Assembly: GCF_026262505.1 (NCBI RefSeq)
Contig: NC_067204.1
Coordinates: 6,791,797 to 6,855,796, forward strand
Length of the DNA stretch: 64,000 nucleotides
Source of the DNA: Trichomonas vaginalis G3
Lineage: Eukaryota; Parabasalia; Trichomonadida; Trichomonadidae
Direction: 5' to 3'
Position numbers and translations under genes: made by a program. The notes beneath the pieces were generated by a model. That model did no database searches, was not told where the DNA came from, and saw only the letters and a program-made list of their open reading frames with translations. Shown piece after piece: positions 50,365 through 60,461 of this stretch (within the stretch, counting starts at the first letter, position 1; the number at the start of each line of letters is the position of its first letter).

Positions 50365-51231
50365 CATTAATTCTTCATATTGTTCAATATTTGATTCAAC
50401 AACTAATGAACAGGTTGAAAATAAAAACTCAATCCAATCAGAAATAAAAGAATCACTCGAAGTTAAGCAAAAATTTCTCGTATATGTTTTATCATTTAAT
50501 TTAACCGCTGATGATACCATGAATGGTTTTAAGTAAGCGTTCAAAGTTGCACACTCAGAAAGTTGTAATTCTTCTTTAGTCTCTAGTGTTTCAAAGTCAA
50601 AAGTAATATAATATCTTGTCGGTTGATAATATTCCTGCAAATTATGAGCTAATAACCACTGATATATCTTCTGTTTCGTAATATGTGGTGCATATGGTTG
50701 CTGGGTCTTTTGCAATTGAACGTCTTGAATTAATCTTCCATTATTTTCTTTACATTTCTCACAATGCTTTAAAAATCTTCTTTGGTTTTTCCTTTCTGGA
50801 TCATCACGGATAGAATAAACTTCTTCTTTACAATATGGACAAACTTTATAGCCGGTGAGTGCTTCAACGTCTGTTATTCTGTCAGCGTGAAGTTTTCCAC
50901 ATGGACTCTGTGTTAATAAAATATTTACTGTTTCAAATTCTGGATCTATCATTATTGATTCCACTAATGGAAAGTCTACCTTATTTATGTCCACGTCTTC
51001 TGGTTGAGGATCACAATAATAGAAATCAATATTAACATTTAACATTCTCGCTAATCTCTCACTTTCTGATGAAATGTCAAACCCTTCATATGCATCTATT
51101 GCTTCATTTAAATAGCTTCTACGAGTTTTAGGATTAACACCATCAGGAATGTTATAGAAGCGTTTAAATAACCTTCTACCTTCTGCTCTAATTTGATTAT
51201 CATTCATTTTAGCTGTTCCGTTTTTGTTCAT

Positions 51232-51280
51232 TTATGTAAGAATAAAAATTAAAAAATAAATAAAAATAAAGTTTATTTTT
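51232..51280 (-). promoter_or_regulatory. Leader of element B polymerase
   Basis: On the minus strand a T-rich tract (AACTTTATTTTTATTTATTT onward) ends TTATTCTTACATAA before the ATG. It separates the polymerase gene from its upstream neighbour, so the two are probably separate transcripts. Confidence 0.55.
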
Positions 51281-52374
51281 TTAAAGTCCGTAAAATGAAT
51301 TAAGAACACATAAATTTTTATCATCTGCAACGTGACGGATACATTTTAATTTACTCAAGAATGCGTACCCTGATACATTAAATCTAATTCCTGTCTTATT
51401 TAATTTCACAACTTTGAAAAGGAATGTATGAATAGCTATAAAATGATGAGAAGATGTTTTATGGGTTGCTTCCATTTTTTCTGAAATAAATGAATAAATA
51501 TAATGTTTATAAGTTTTCATATCTTTTATATTCTTAATAACGAATGGTATAGACCTTTCAACTTCGTCTTCCTTCGGTGCTGTTCTTTCATATGAAACAT
51601 TATTAGTATCTTCAACAATGAAACCGCAATCACATAAAATTTTATATGTTCCAATGGTTTCTTTTGATATTTTATCTAATAAATCAAAAACTTTATCAAC
51701 ACCTGTGCATTTATTTAAATAATAATTTGTGTAAATATCATGATCTTCTTTCTTAATCGTATTAGTTGCATATGTCACGTTTTTAAGAGCTTTTTTGAAT
51801 TTCTCAGAATCGAGAGGGGTGAAAGTAAGATACAAGGGTATTCTTCATTATCAATAAATTGTAACTTATGTTTACGAATAAATTTAGTACCTTCTTCTGA
51901 AAGTGTTTCGTCTATTTCACCATCTAATAAATTTTGTGTTGATTCTGAGACATAATTTTTATATCTTTCTTCATGAGATTTCTGTACTTCTGATTCTGAA
52001 GCTGGGATATTCATTAAACCCTCTACTTCATTTTCATTATATTTTTCAACTTCTCTTAATTCCTTAATTTTTTCATCTATTTCATCTCTTATTTTTTCCA
52101 GTCTTTCAATTTCATCGTATTCATCATCTTTAATCCGTTCTTCATAATATTCAGGTTCTTTAGGTTTTTCTTCTTCAGATGTGGGATATAAGAAATTTAT
52201 AACATCATCTTTATTCATTTTTCCATCATAATCTAAATCATTTAATAACTCGGCAAATTTTTTACAATTTCTTAAATAATATTTATCAACTTCATAACCC
52301 GCCTCCTCTAATATATCCTTTATTTCCTCGTTTGTGAATCCTAATTTTTTAACGTTGTTAGTTTTGACGTTCAT
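51281..52374 (-). pseudogene. Polymerase-associated N-terminal gene relic (element B)
   Basis: It starts MNVKTNNVKKLGFTNEEIKD; this N-terminus resembles in layout that of the element A polymerase (a short helical domain around DVAKHYATNKKALADFIKDY). A long acidic coiled coil (a DEIERLEKIRDEIDEKIKEL stretch) and a folded C-terminal domain ending KNLCVLNSFYGL follow. It may be the N-terminal or terminal-protein-like portion of the polymerase encoded as a separate gene; that is inference. About one break. Confidence 0.45.
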
Positions 52375-52947
52375 TTCTTACGAATTAAAAAAATAAATTA
52401 TTCAAAAATGTAAGACATGAATTTCTAATTTCTTTTACTCGTTTATGACTCCATTGATTCCATTCAGGATTTAAACAATGTTTAATTAATCGCGGAATAT
52501 CTGACATCATCTATATATAGCTTCTTTTATAAAAGAATAAAAAATAAATTATTTTAATGCATCGTCTATATATAGATGTAACAAAAAAAGTTTCATTATG
52601 TAAAGGGTTTGTGAAAATTTCTTACGAATTAAAAAAATAAGTTATTCAAAAATGTAAGACATAAATGCCTTCCTCCTTTCGTACCTGTTGTCTAAATGTC
52701 ATGTTGTCATCATTTTTAAGAGAAGTTAATTAACCTGGTGACATGGTGACGTGGTGACACCTTCAGTTATTCAAAAATGTATGATTCTTAAACTTTATTT
52801 TTTATTATGTATGGGCTGAGTGTAAATGTCTTACAATTTTGAAAATTTTTTAAATCTTGATTTATTCAAAAACGTAAGAATAAAAACCGTAAGAATCATA
52901 CATTTTTTACTTCATATGTTAAAAAAATGATACAAAATCGCTTGTTG
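52375..52947. repeat. Repeat-rich right flank of element B
   Basis: No gene here. The leader CTTACGAATTAAAAAAATAA with ATTCAAAAATGTAAGAC occurs twice (52378 and 52620). CTATATATAG occurs twice (near 52511 and 52566). An inverted GTGAC boundary repeat, truncated, lies at 52688-52775. AATGTATGATTCTTA near 52775 is inverted as TAAGAATCATACATT near 52896. This is probably the degraded end of element B. Confidence 0.6.
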
Positions 52948-54192
52948 TAAACAGAAATTCATCAAAAGTGACACATCAGAAAAGCTAAAATATTGAATTT
53001 TTGGAACTTTTGATAGAGCACGTTTTTAAATATTAATTAAAGTAAATGTATATTTTGTAAAGATTCTTTTTAATAAAAAAATAAAATTTTGAAGAAGAAC
53101 ACAAAATCTTCTGAAAAATAATATCACATAAACTCATATTATTTTCTAATATATAACTATTTTATATAAAAATCAAATTCAATGATCTTAAAAGCGAAGG
53201 ATACACCTCAAAATTTACGAATATAATGAGTGGGAATATAATGCTTATCTATCATAAAACCATATGAAATATCAATTTTTGCTTTACGCCTAATTTTTGA
53301 CGACAATTAGCAAAAAATGTTAAATGTTAACACTCAGTCCATTTGAATATGAAAAATAAAATTGACTTTGATTAAATGTTTTTATTTATCATGCAATTCT
53401 TCTTGCGACCAAAGATTTGAATAAAATTTCAAAAAATAAGATAGCTTAAAAAATAATATACGGTAGTGTTTACTAATAGATGAATAGTATATAAATTCTA
53501 TTAAAATGGATTTGATCCAAAAAAATATAAAACCAAAAATAATTGTTATAATTTAAATGAAGAAGTAATTTAAAACGATTTTATTTATGATCAAATTTTA
53601 TATATTTTTTTGGATCAAATCCATTTTAATAGAATTTATATACTATTCATCTATTAGTAAACACTACCGTATATTATTTTTTAAGCTATCTTATTTTTTG
53701 AAATTTTATTCAAATCTTTGGTCGCAAGAAGAATTGCATGATAAATAAAAACATTTAATCAAAGTCAATTTTATTTTTCATATTCAAATGGACTGAGTGT
53801 TAACATTTAACATTTTTTGCTAATTGTCGTCAAAAATTAGGCGTAAAGCAAAAATTGATATTTCATATGGTTTTATGATAGATAAGCATTATATTCCCAC
53901 TCATTATATTCGTAAATTTTGAGGTGTATCCTTCGCTTTTAAGATCATTGAATTTGATTTTTATATAAAATAGTTATATATTAGAAAATAATATGAGTTT
54001 ATGTGATATTATTTTTCAGAAGATTTCATTCTATATGCCTATGAAAAGTACTCTCAAAACTAACTTTTTCCTAATTATAATTAAATCTAGAATATTGTAT
54101 TATGCTTAGTATTATTTCATTTTTCTCATTCAATTTAGAATTTACAAATGTCAAAAAATTGAGAGCTGTCACTTTTGATGAATTTCTGTTTA
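52948..54192. repeat. Fold-back element with 425-bp perfect arms
   Basis: The outer 26-bp inverted repeats (TAAACAGAAATTCATCAAAA plus GTGACA) lie at 52948-52973 and 54167-54192. Inside, 53104-53528 and 53602-54026 are inverted copies that I could match base for base, with a 73-bp spacer. The stretches between inner and outer repeats are unrelated. There is no open frame. It sits between element B and the first host gene. Either a fold-back transposon or an inverted duplication. Confidence 0.8.
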
Positions 54193-54498
54193 TTACACGC
54201 TCGATATTATATGAATTCTTACGTTTACAAAAAAAGTCACACAACCCTTCATCATATACTACTAATTTATCAGAAATTTAATTAGAATTCATTCGACGTA
54301 TATTATGTTAAAAACGTCGAGTTGTTAAAATATTTTTAGTATAAAACATTTTCATCAAGTATACATAAGGTAAATCGAAATTTTGATTTATCAAATTTTT
54401 GCAGAGATATCTAAAATATAAACATTGTATATTGATCCAAAATTATATATTCCATCGAGAGCTCCGAAAAGGACCAAAATTTTATTGGACCAAGATTG

Positions 54499-54504
54499 TC
54501 AATT
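54499..54504 (+). promoter_or_regulatory. Initiator-like motif
   Basis: TCAATT, matching the trichomonad initiator TCAYWW on relaxed reading, lies 9 bases before the ATG of the eIF4G-like gene. It supports that start over an in-frame TTG at 54399. Confidence 0.5.
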
Positions 54505-54512
54505 TTTTCCAG

Positions 54513-56687
54513 ATGTCAAACTATAGACCTACAATTACTCCACCTGCAAAAAAGATTTCAATTGAGAAGGCTGGCAATGGTAAGAGCATTACTATTGTCA
54601 ACAAGGACGGCATTTCAATTGATCAACCTGCTGCAAAACCAGCTCTTAATATTACAAAATCGGACAAACCCAGCGAGCCTGTCAAAATTACGGGTCCACG
54701 TACAACCACAGCAACCACAGGAAACAAGACATTTACAATTGTTAAGCCATCTCAATCCACAAAACCAATTACAATCACAAAGAATGCTAAAACATTAGAG
54801 ACATCCAAGCTTTGGCTTGAAGAATATCTCAAGAATGCTGTTGATATCAAGAAATACCCAATTTATGAGCAGATTGTCCAAATGAACAACCACTTTTACA
54901 GATATCGTCTTCAATCCACATCCAAATCAGCAAAGACACCACCAATCAAGCGTGATGAGATCAAGCTTATCGTCAACAAGCTTACCATGGATAACTACTA
55001 TAGCCAACTCGATCAAGTCATCACATCAGCCAACATGAGCAACTTGCAATTCCTTACATCTCTTGCACAGGCTGTTCATGAAGCCTCCATCAACGGCTAC
55101 CCACTTACAAACCTCTTCTCCCTGTTTATCCAGACAATTGTCGAAGCATTATCCGGCAGCGAGTTCCAGCAGAAGTTTACCGACGAAATACTTAGACTCA
55201 TCAAAGAAGAGTTCACCAAAGAAGTCGTCGATAACAACGAAGTCCAATACAGTTGGTATCAGAACAACGCTATGTTCTTTGGCTGTTTGGTCATGCGTAA
55301 AGTCTATCCAATCGATCTCTTATACGACATTGCTGTTGATCTTGTCAAGAAGCGCCAGCCATACCACATTGCCGCCTTAATTAAACTCATTATACCATTG
55401 GCCGGCGAATTAGAGAAAGAAAAGCCAGAAGCCTCCAAAACAATCTTCGGTGAAATCGACAAGGTCAAGACAGATAGGTCTTTCCACTCCAGAATCAGAT
55501 TCGCATGCATGGATATTCTCGATATCAGAGCTGCCAAATGGAATGGCATCGAGAAACAGTATCCACAGATCAATTCCATGCAGAAACTCATCAAGAGACA
55601 AAACGCCGCCAACGAGAAATACAAGAGACCAGAGACAAAAGTCCAAATCAAAGCTGGAGAGAACAAATTTGCAAATCTCATGGATGAAGATGAAGACGAA
55701 GAAGTCGCTTTCGATCCAGATGACATGATTGAGACATATGTCACTGATGAAGTTGTCATTCAATCATGGTCATACGAACAAGACACAGAGTATTTGTTCG
55801 AAAAGATCGTCGCATTGAACAAGAAACGCGCTTTGAAGTTCATCGAGTGTTTCCAGGATTTATATGCAAACGAATCTTTCGATTGCCAAATTGCTTTCGA
55901 TGCATGCAAATCTCTGTTTCCAAGTGTTATTTCAGAAGATTATTCAGATCTTCCTGATGCAACAAATATCTTGGGACATATCTATGCAAGAATTGCTGTT
56001 CTCGATGCTTCTTTCATCGATAAATTCTCTGAATGCTTCACTGGTTATAATTTGAATATTATTTATGGTTTCCTTGAAGAAATGGTCAGAATGAAACGCG
56101 TTGATCAATTAACAGAATCTAGATATTGGTCTGATTATCAATGGAGAGAAAAGACAACATCTCAATTAGAAATTGTCAATTTGATGATTGAAAACGATAA
56201 ATTGTTAGAAGCATTCCCACTTTATGATTATTTGGCAAGAGTTTATGAAATATTGATACCTCCTGAGGAAGACGAAGAGGAAGGACAAGATGAAGAAGAT
56301 AAGTTCGATGTTCTCGGCGCAATTGATGAACTTTTGGAAGAAATTCCTCAGGATATTCACGAATCATTCGAGTTCTTGTTAGGCGCACTCGAAATTTGTT
56401 TGGAATCTAGAAGAATTAATAAGAAGAACGCAAAGAAAACAATAGCAAAGATTGTACCAGCTGAAGGTTCACAATCTTATAACAGTTTCAAGGAAATGTC
56501 ATTGCCATTGATCAAAACATTCGAAAGGATTTGCTTCCTTCAGAATAAGAATGATGATGATGTCGCTACTTGGTTCTCTAAGTTGAACAAGATTGGATTC
56601 CCTGTCGCTGATTTTATTAAGACTACAATCTGTGATGATCCAAAACTTGCTCATTATCATTCTCAAATTGAAAAATTATTTAAATAA
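54513..56687 (+). CDS. eIF4G-like translation factor (MIF4G domain)
   Basis: The frame has 724 residues. The N-terminal 90 are low complexity with repeated ITI/ISI beta-type motifs (KSITIVNKDG, KPITITKNA). A MIF4G-like helical repeat domain spans about 105-340 (NLFSLFIQTIVEALSGSEFQ, RIRFACMDILDIRAAKWNGI). An acidic linker (LMDEDEDEEVAFDPDDM) and a second helical-repeat region follow to the end, in the position of MA3/W2 domains. eIF4G bridges cap-bound eIF4E, eIF4A and the ribosome. The smaller eIF4G/DAP5 type or a nucleolar MIF4G protein (NOM1-like) are alternatives. I start at 54513 because of the initiator-like motif just upstream. Single open frame, no intron seen. Confidence 0.6.
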   Translation: MSNYRPTITPPAKKISIEKAGNGKSITIVNKDGISIDQPAAKPALNITKSDKPSEPVKITGPRTTTATTGNKTFTIVKPSQSTKPITITKNAKTLETSKLWLEEYLKNAVDIKKYPIYEQIVQMNNHFYRYRLQSTSKSAKTPPIKRDEIKLIVNKLTMDNYYSQLDQVITSANMSNLQFLTSLAQAVHEASINGYPLTNLFSLFIQTIVEALSGSEFQQKFTDEILRLIKEEFTKEVVDNNEVQYSWYQNNAMFFGCLVMRKVYPIDLLYDIAVDLVKKRQPYHIAALIKLIIPLAGELEKEKPEASKTIFGEIDKVKTDRSFHSRIRFACMDILDIRAAKWNGIEKQYPQINSMQKLIKRQNAANEKYKRPETKVQIKAGENKFANLMDEDEDEEVAFDPDDMIETYVTDEVVIQSWSYEQDTEYLFEKIVALNKKRALKFIECFQDLYANESFDCQIAFDACKSLFPSVISEDYSDLPDATNILGHIYARIAVLDASFIDKFSECFTGYNLNIIYGFLEEMVRMKRVDQLTESRYWSDYQWREKTTSQLEIVNLMIENDKLLEAFPLYDYLARVYEILIPPEEDEEEGQDEEDKFDVLGAIDELLEEIPQDIHESFEFLLGALEICLESRRINKKNAKKTIAKIVPAEGSQSYNSFKEMSLPLIKTFERICFLQNKNDDDVATWFSKLNKIGFPVADFIKTTICDDPKLAHYHSQIEKLFK

Positions 56688-57496
56688 AAATAAATATTTA
56701 ATATTTTCTCTTTTAATTATTCAATTTTTTTGACATTCAAGTTTTTTATCCAAATTTTCTAAGGTAAAAAGTCATTAACTTTGTTCGGGAAGAAGTTATT
56801 TTTAATCGCTACTTAGTACCTTATATTACTGTAATACTTTTTTGCAATCACAATAAAGATATATTGATATTATGTTAGCATGTCAGAAAGTGGTAAGTAC
56901 ACCCTTAAAATTTCTTCAAAGTCTGAATGACCATTACATGATGCTATAATAAGTGGGATGTGATAGTATCATCCTGTGATTCTTTATCACAACAACAACA
57001 ACAATTAGAGTGCAAAAACGATTATTTTACATTCAATATATGCATGTTCAACCAAATATTTAACGATATCGAAAGAATTATTTTTGATTGCAATACTGAT
57101 AGGGCATGCATGCTTCAATGTATATCACTTGAATTTAAATTTTGATCGATAATCATTCAAATCTAAACCAGAGATACCAATATGCTTGTCTTTATCCTAT
57201 TTATCAGAAAATCTATCGAAAAGAAACTTCTTGAATGTATATTTCCTTTATGAAAAATTTAAATCATTATCATGTTTAATGAGCTTGAAAAATGATATAT
57301 TGTTATTCATTTATGCTACTGTTTTGCTCATTATTAAAGATATCAATACCAATGACAACTTAAACATGTTTGTTCTGAAACCCATTATTAATAGCTTCAT
57401 CTAAATATATATTAGTACTTCAAAAAGGATACGGAAAAATAATAGCGAATAATAAACATTTATACAATACATACAACATATTAAAACAAATAAAAA
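56688..57496. other. Intergenic gap
   Basis: No supported gene. AT-rich, with a short CAACAACAACAACAATT tract near 56990. A 72-codon open frame at 57186-57404 has the bias of AT-rich filler and no recognisable motif. Confidence 0.5.
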
Positions 57497-58858
57497 TTAA
57501 TTAACATTGCTGATTGAACTGGAAATATGCTCCAAAACAATATTCAGATCTGATGTCAGGCCAGATGAAGTAGTTGAAGTTATTTGTGGCGAAGATTGGC
57601 TGAGAGAAGAAGAATACAGTTCAGAAATGTAATTTCCTATTTCTAATTTGTTCTTTTGATATTTGGAGTAAATATCTTTAATATAATTCTGTTTTTCTGT
57701 CTCCCTTTCGATTGCAATCTTTCTTGTCTCGTTATATTTCTTTTTTATCTCATTGATTTCTTGAATTAACTTTTTTCTGGTAACGACGAGGTTTTGTTCT
57801 TCAATATCCCATCTAGATACATTATCATTGAAGTCAAAGTCTATTTCTTCACCTGATGAGTCTGAATCCATGATAACTGACAAAGAATCTTGTTCATCAA
57901 CTTCGACTACTTGCATTTTTGCAATTTGTTCGCACAAATCATCATATTTATCAGCAGCATTGTCTATTTTCTGTTGGACCAATTGGATTTCGCTTTCAAG
58001 AGTTTTCATTGAATTATTAAATGCAATATCGTTAGCTTTGATTTGCGCTTCGCATGCAATGCATATATTAGATGTTTCTAGCTGAATCGATGATATTTTT
58101 CTCTTGGAAAGTTCGATTTCATCTTCAATTGATTTATTTTTAGATTCAGATTGAGCAAGAAGTAGCTCAAGTCTAGTATTTTCGGCTTTTTCAATCGTAG
58201 CTCCCATTTTTCGGTAGTTTATATCGGAATCAAAGGCTTTCAAAACTGCATTTGCAGCTTCTACTTGTTTTGTTGAAGGACCTGTGTCATTTATGAAGCT
58301 TGAAAGTTCTTTTTGAGATGATTTTAGATTCTGGTTATATCTTTCGTAATCTTCTTGTTCAATTTTAGGAATCTCACGTTTAAGTGATTTAATTTCTGGT
58401 ATTTTTGCTTTAAGATCGGAAAGATCAAATGCGTGTTCTATAATATCATATTCATCTCCAATGTTTAATCGATAAATTTCTTCTTCTTTAATTTCTTGGT
58501 CTAATGTTGAATTTTTTGCTGTTAATTCACATGATTGCTTGATGATATCTGTAAATTCTGTCATGATTTGTGATAAATGAGATGAATTTGATTCTGAAAT
58601 AGAATCTCTTGTTTCTGCTTTGAGTAAATTTATTTCTCCTAATGTAACCATGTTTTCTTTTGACTGTTGTATCTGTTCACGACGTGATTTAAGTTGCTGT
58701 TCTAAAGTTTGAACTTCCATTTCCAATGAAGCTCGTTTTTTCCTAATTTCGTCTATTTCTTCTTGTGTAAACAAAGGATACTCTTTAAATTGAGGAATGG
58801 ATACACTACCTGGTGAATAAAATGGACTATCAGTATCGGATCTAGATAAAGAATTCAT
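57497..58858 (-). CDS. Coiled-coil protein, 453 aa
   Basis: I start it at the ATG at 58858 (MNSLSRSDTDSPFYSPGSVS); the frame is open further up only from a TTG. After a Ser/Pro-rich head (about 35 residues) nearly the whole protein is heptad-rich coiled coil (for example KKRASLEMEVQTLEQQLKSR) with a break at the acidic MDSDSSGEEIDFDFNDN near residue 330. The tail is Ser/Thr-rich. A cytoskeletal or scaffold role is likely but unproven. A TCATAA initiator-like motif lies 32 bases upstream on its strand. Confidence 0.6.
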   Translation of the reverse strand: MNSLSRSDTDSPFYSPGSVSIPQFKEYPLFTQEEIDEIRKKRASLEMEVQTLEQQLKSRREQIQQSKENMVTLGEINLLKAETRDSISESNSSHLSQIMTEFTDIIKQSCELTAKNSTLDQEIKEEEIYRLNIGDEYDIIEHAFDLSDLKAKIPEIKSLKREIPKIEQEDYERYNQNLKSSQKELSSFINDTGPSTKQVEAANAVLKAFDSDINYRKMGATIEKAENTRLELLLAQSESKNKSIEDEIELSKRKISSIQLETSNICIACEAQIKANDIAFNNSMKTLESEIQLVQQKIDNAADKYDDLCEQIAKMQVVEVDEQDSLSVIMDSDSSGEEIDFDFNDNVSRWDIEEQNLVVTRKKLIQEINEIKKKYNETRKIAIERETEKQNYIKDIYSKYQKNKLEIGNYISELYSSSLSQSSPQITSTTSSGLTSDLNIVLEHISSSISNVN

Positions 58859-58889
58859 TGAACGTTTGTTTATTTTCCGGAAAAGCAAA

Positions 58890-58895
58890 TTATGA
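58890..58895 (-). promoter_or_regulatory. Initiator-like motif
   Basis: TCATAA on the minus strand, 32 bases before the ATG at 58858. Confidence 0.35.
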
Positions 58896-59510
58896 AAATA
58901 ATTAAATCAGATTGAGTATCTCATAGAGCAATTCAATTTGGTTCTAAAAATAAGTTCTGTAGATTAAATAAATCTCAAAATTTTCTGAAAAACTACACAC
59001 ATAGAGTTTAGTATTCTGCATATAAAGAGATATATGTTTATATAATTTTATATATGACGCGAGGGGTATTTAATTGCAATTAAACAAAATTCGGATAGTA
59101 TTGTTAAATTCTTAACTGAACATGGTGCTACAACAGGATCTATTTCTAATATATGACACAAAACACTAAGTATTGCTTGTTCTCTCACTATAGGAATATT
59201 AAAGTCTAATTAAAAACAATTTTTTTTACTATCCTCCTCATTTTTTTAATTTTAGTTTTATTTTTCATTTTCTTTTAGTGGATATAATATTTGATACTCT
59301 GTGTTAGCCTATGATCAGAACTCATGATTGCATGCCCCACTTTTTAATTTCTGACATGATTGCATTTGAAATAAGCTATGCAGAGCTCAATTGAAAGATG
59401 CACTTGCAGACTCTGCATCAGATGAGTTGAGTCATCTAAAACACAAAGCGTAAAAATCATAATTATTAGAAAAATATTATAGCATAAGTTACGGATACAA
59501 ACAGAAAAAT
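58896..59510. other. Intergenic gap with ankyrin-repeat remnant
   Basis: The only recognisable item is the short ankyrin-like fragment at 59058-59156; the rest is AT-rich without supported features. Confidence 0.5.
59058..59156 (+). pseudogene. Ankyrin-repeat gene fragment
   Basis: A 32-codon open stretch reads YLIAIKQNSDSIVKFLTEHG then ATTGSISNI and a stop. LIAIKQNS.SIVKFLTEHGA matches the consensus of an ankyrin repeat, a family hugely expanded in trichomonads. No start and no further repeats are seen, so it is a relic end of a gene. Confidence 0.5.
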
Positions 59511-59921
59511 TTATTTGGAACAAATAGTGTATAAACCGAAAACAATGAATGGAAACATAGTACCAATGGCGCGAACAGCTATTCCAAGGGGATTATCTGT
59601 TTCTTCATCTGATTCTTGATTCAAAACGTCGGATGTTAGCTGAAGTTCATGCACGTGTCGTGAATTTTGCTCTTTAATTTCTTTAAGCTGTTGTGTTTCA
59701 TTATCTATCATACTTATAACGGCATAAGCTCTTGCAATCAATTCTTGTCGTGTGTTTTTAACGCTATTAAGCAAAGCAGTTGCTGGCTCATAATATTCTT
59801 GATTTTCTCTCTTTCTGGTATACATATGTTCTTGAGCTTCAGCTACTATTTGTTTTGTTTCTTTGATTTCATGCGTAAGAGCTTTAATATATGGTAATGG
59901 CATTTCATCTTCTTTATCCAT
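59511..59921 (-). CDS. Small tail-anchored membrane protein, 136 aa
   Basis: The ATG at 59921 opens MDKEDEMPLPYIKALTHEIK. Residues 10-100 are helical and heptad-rich (HEIKETKQIVAEAQEHMYTR, MIDNETQQLKEIKEQNSR). A single hydrophobic segment lies at the end (AVRAIGTMFPFIVFGLYTIC), followed by only SK. This is the plan of a tail-anchored protein such as a SNARE or tether, cytosol-facing. It has no clear SNARE zero-layer, so I do not call it one. Confidence 0.55.
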   Translation of the reverse strand: MDKEDEMPLPYIKALTHEIKETKQIVAEAQEHMYTRKRENQEYYEPATALLNSVKNTRQELIARAYAVISMIDNETQQLKEIKEQNSRHVHELQLTSDVLNQESDEETDNPLGIAVRAIGTMFPFIVFGLYTICSK

Positions 59922-60461
59922 TTAAATTTCGTCACTTTTCTACAATTTACTGGTGTGAAGCACCAAACTCAAAGATGTTTCTATTGATTGTGATTTATTC
60001 AGCCCAAACGTAATATGTATAGAATCTTTGTTTGATTATATGCTCTAGGTAAACACTCTAATTTATCCATTTTAATTTTGTCCCATTCGAATTTTCGAAG
60101 CTGTGCTATTTACCTAGCGCCGATAGCATGGTTTTTATCAAGTATCAACTATAAATGGTGTTTACATTTATTTTAATTTTCAGAGCGAGATTATGACCTG
60201 GAAATTATATTGCTAATGAGTCAATAACAATTTGAATGTTACCTATGAGCTTATAGATGTGTTGATCTTAACAATTATTCATAACTTCCAACAAATTGAT
60301 AAAAAATGTGAAAAAATATATCATATAATCTAAAAATATTGAATGAGTAAATAAAAATACTAACAAAAGTTTAGTGCGAACAGTACGGATGCTAAGAATA
60401 CATGAATAACAAATATTTAAAAAAAACCTTTTTTGCAAATGATATAATATATAAAATAGAA
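59922..60461. other. Intergenic gap
   Basis: I see nothing beyond AT-rich sequence and the presumed promoters of the two genes on either side. Confidence 0.5.

Larger units (their letters stand above)
46961..51231 (-). pseudogene. DNA polymerase B relic of element B, split by element C
   Basis: The N-terminal part (49852-51231) has a zinc-finger-like CPYCKEEV...HCEKCKENN, exonuclease motif I YYITFDFETLE and motif II IIGFNSGKFDLN. The C-terminal part (46961-48766) has another Cys/His block (CKMCGKAF, TLDRIDNEKPHTKENCQLMC, CYCN), then palm motifs VGVDFNSLYPSLFSS, KISLNGSYGYDAM and EGDTDSSYW. A T-rich leader (TATTCTTACATAA) precedes the ATG at 51231. The protein belongs to the protein-primed polymerase B group expected in Polintons. 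Element C lies inside the gene. Broken by that insertion; few other breaks. Confidence 0.75.
37770..52910. mobile_element. Polinton-like element B, younger
   Basis: Its genes are a structural-type block reading right (37924-41874, ending in a fibre protein), a primase-helicase (42287), small proteins, then a leftward block with integrase (45331-46835), polymerase B (46961-51231) and an N-terminal companion (51281-52374). A GTGAC-type boundary repeat family (41925, 44636, 52688) is private to it. No packaging ATPase or capsid protease is evident. The edges are approximate and no terminal repeat was found. Broken, about six breaks plus the insertion of element C, so younger than A but not whole. 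Confidence 0.7.

Noticed and set aside
54399-54512. Longer N-terminus for the eIF4G-like protein
   Set aside because: It would start at TTG; the ATG at 54513 has an initiator-like TCAATT just upstream.
57186-57404. 72-codon frame as an ankyrin/DUF3447-type gene
   Set aside because: Hydrophobic AT-driven composition and no repeat consensus; too weak to support.
58859-58888. N-terminal extension MLFRKINKRS of the coiled-coil protein
   Set aside because: It begins at TTG; the first ATG is at 58858.
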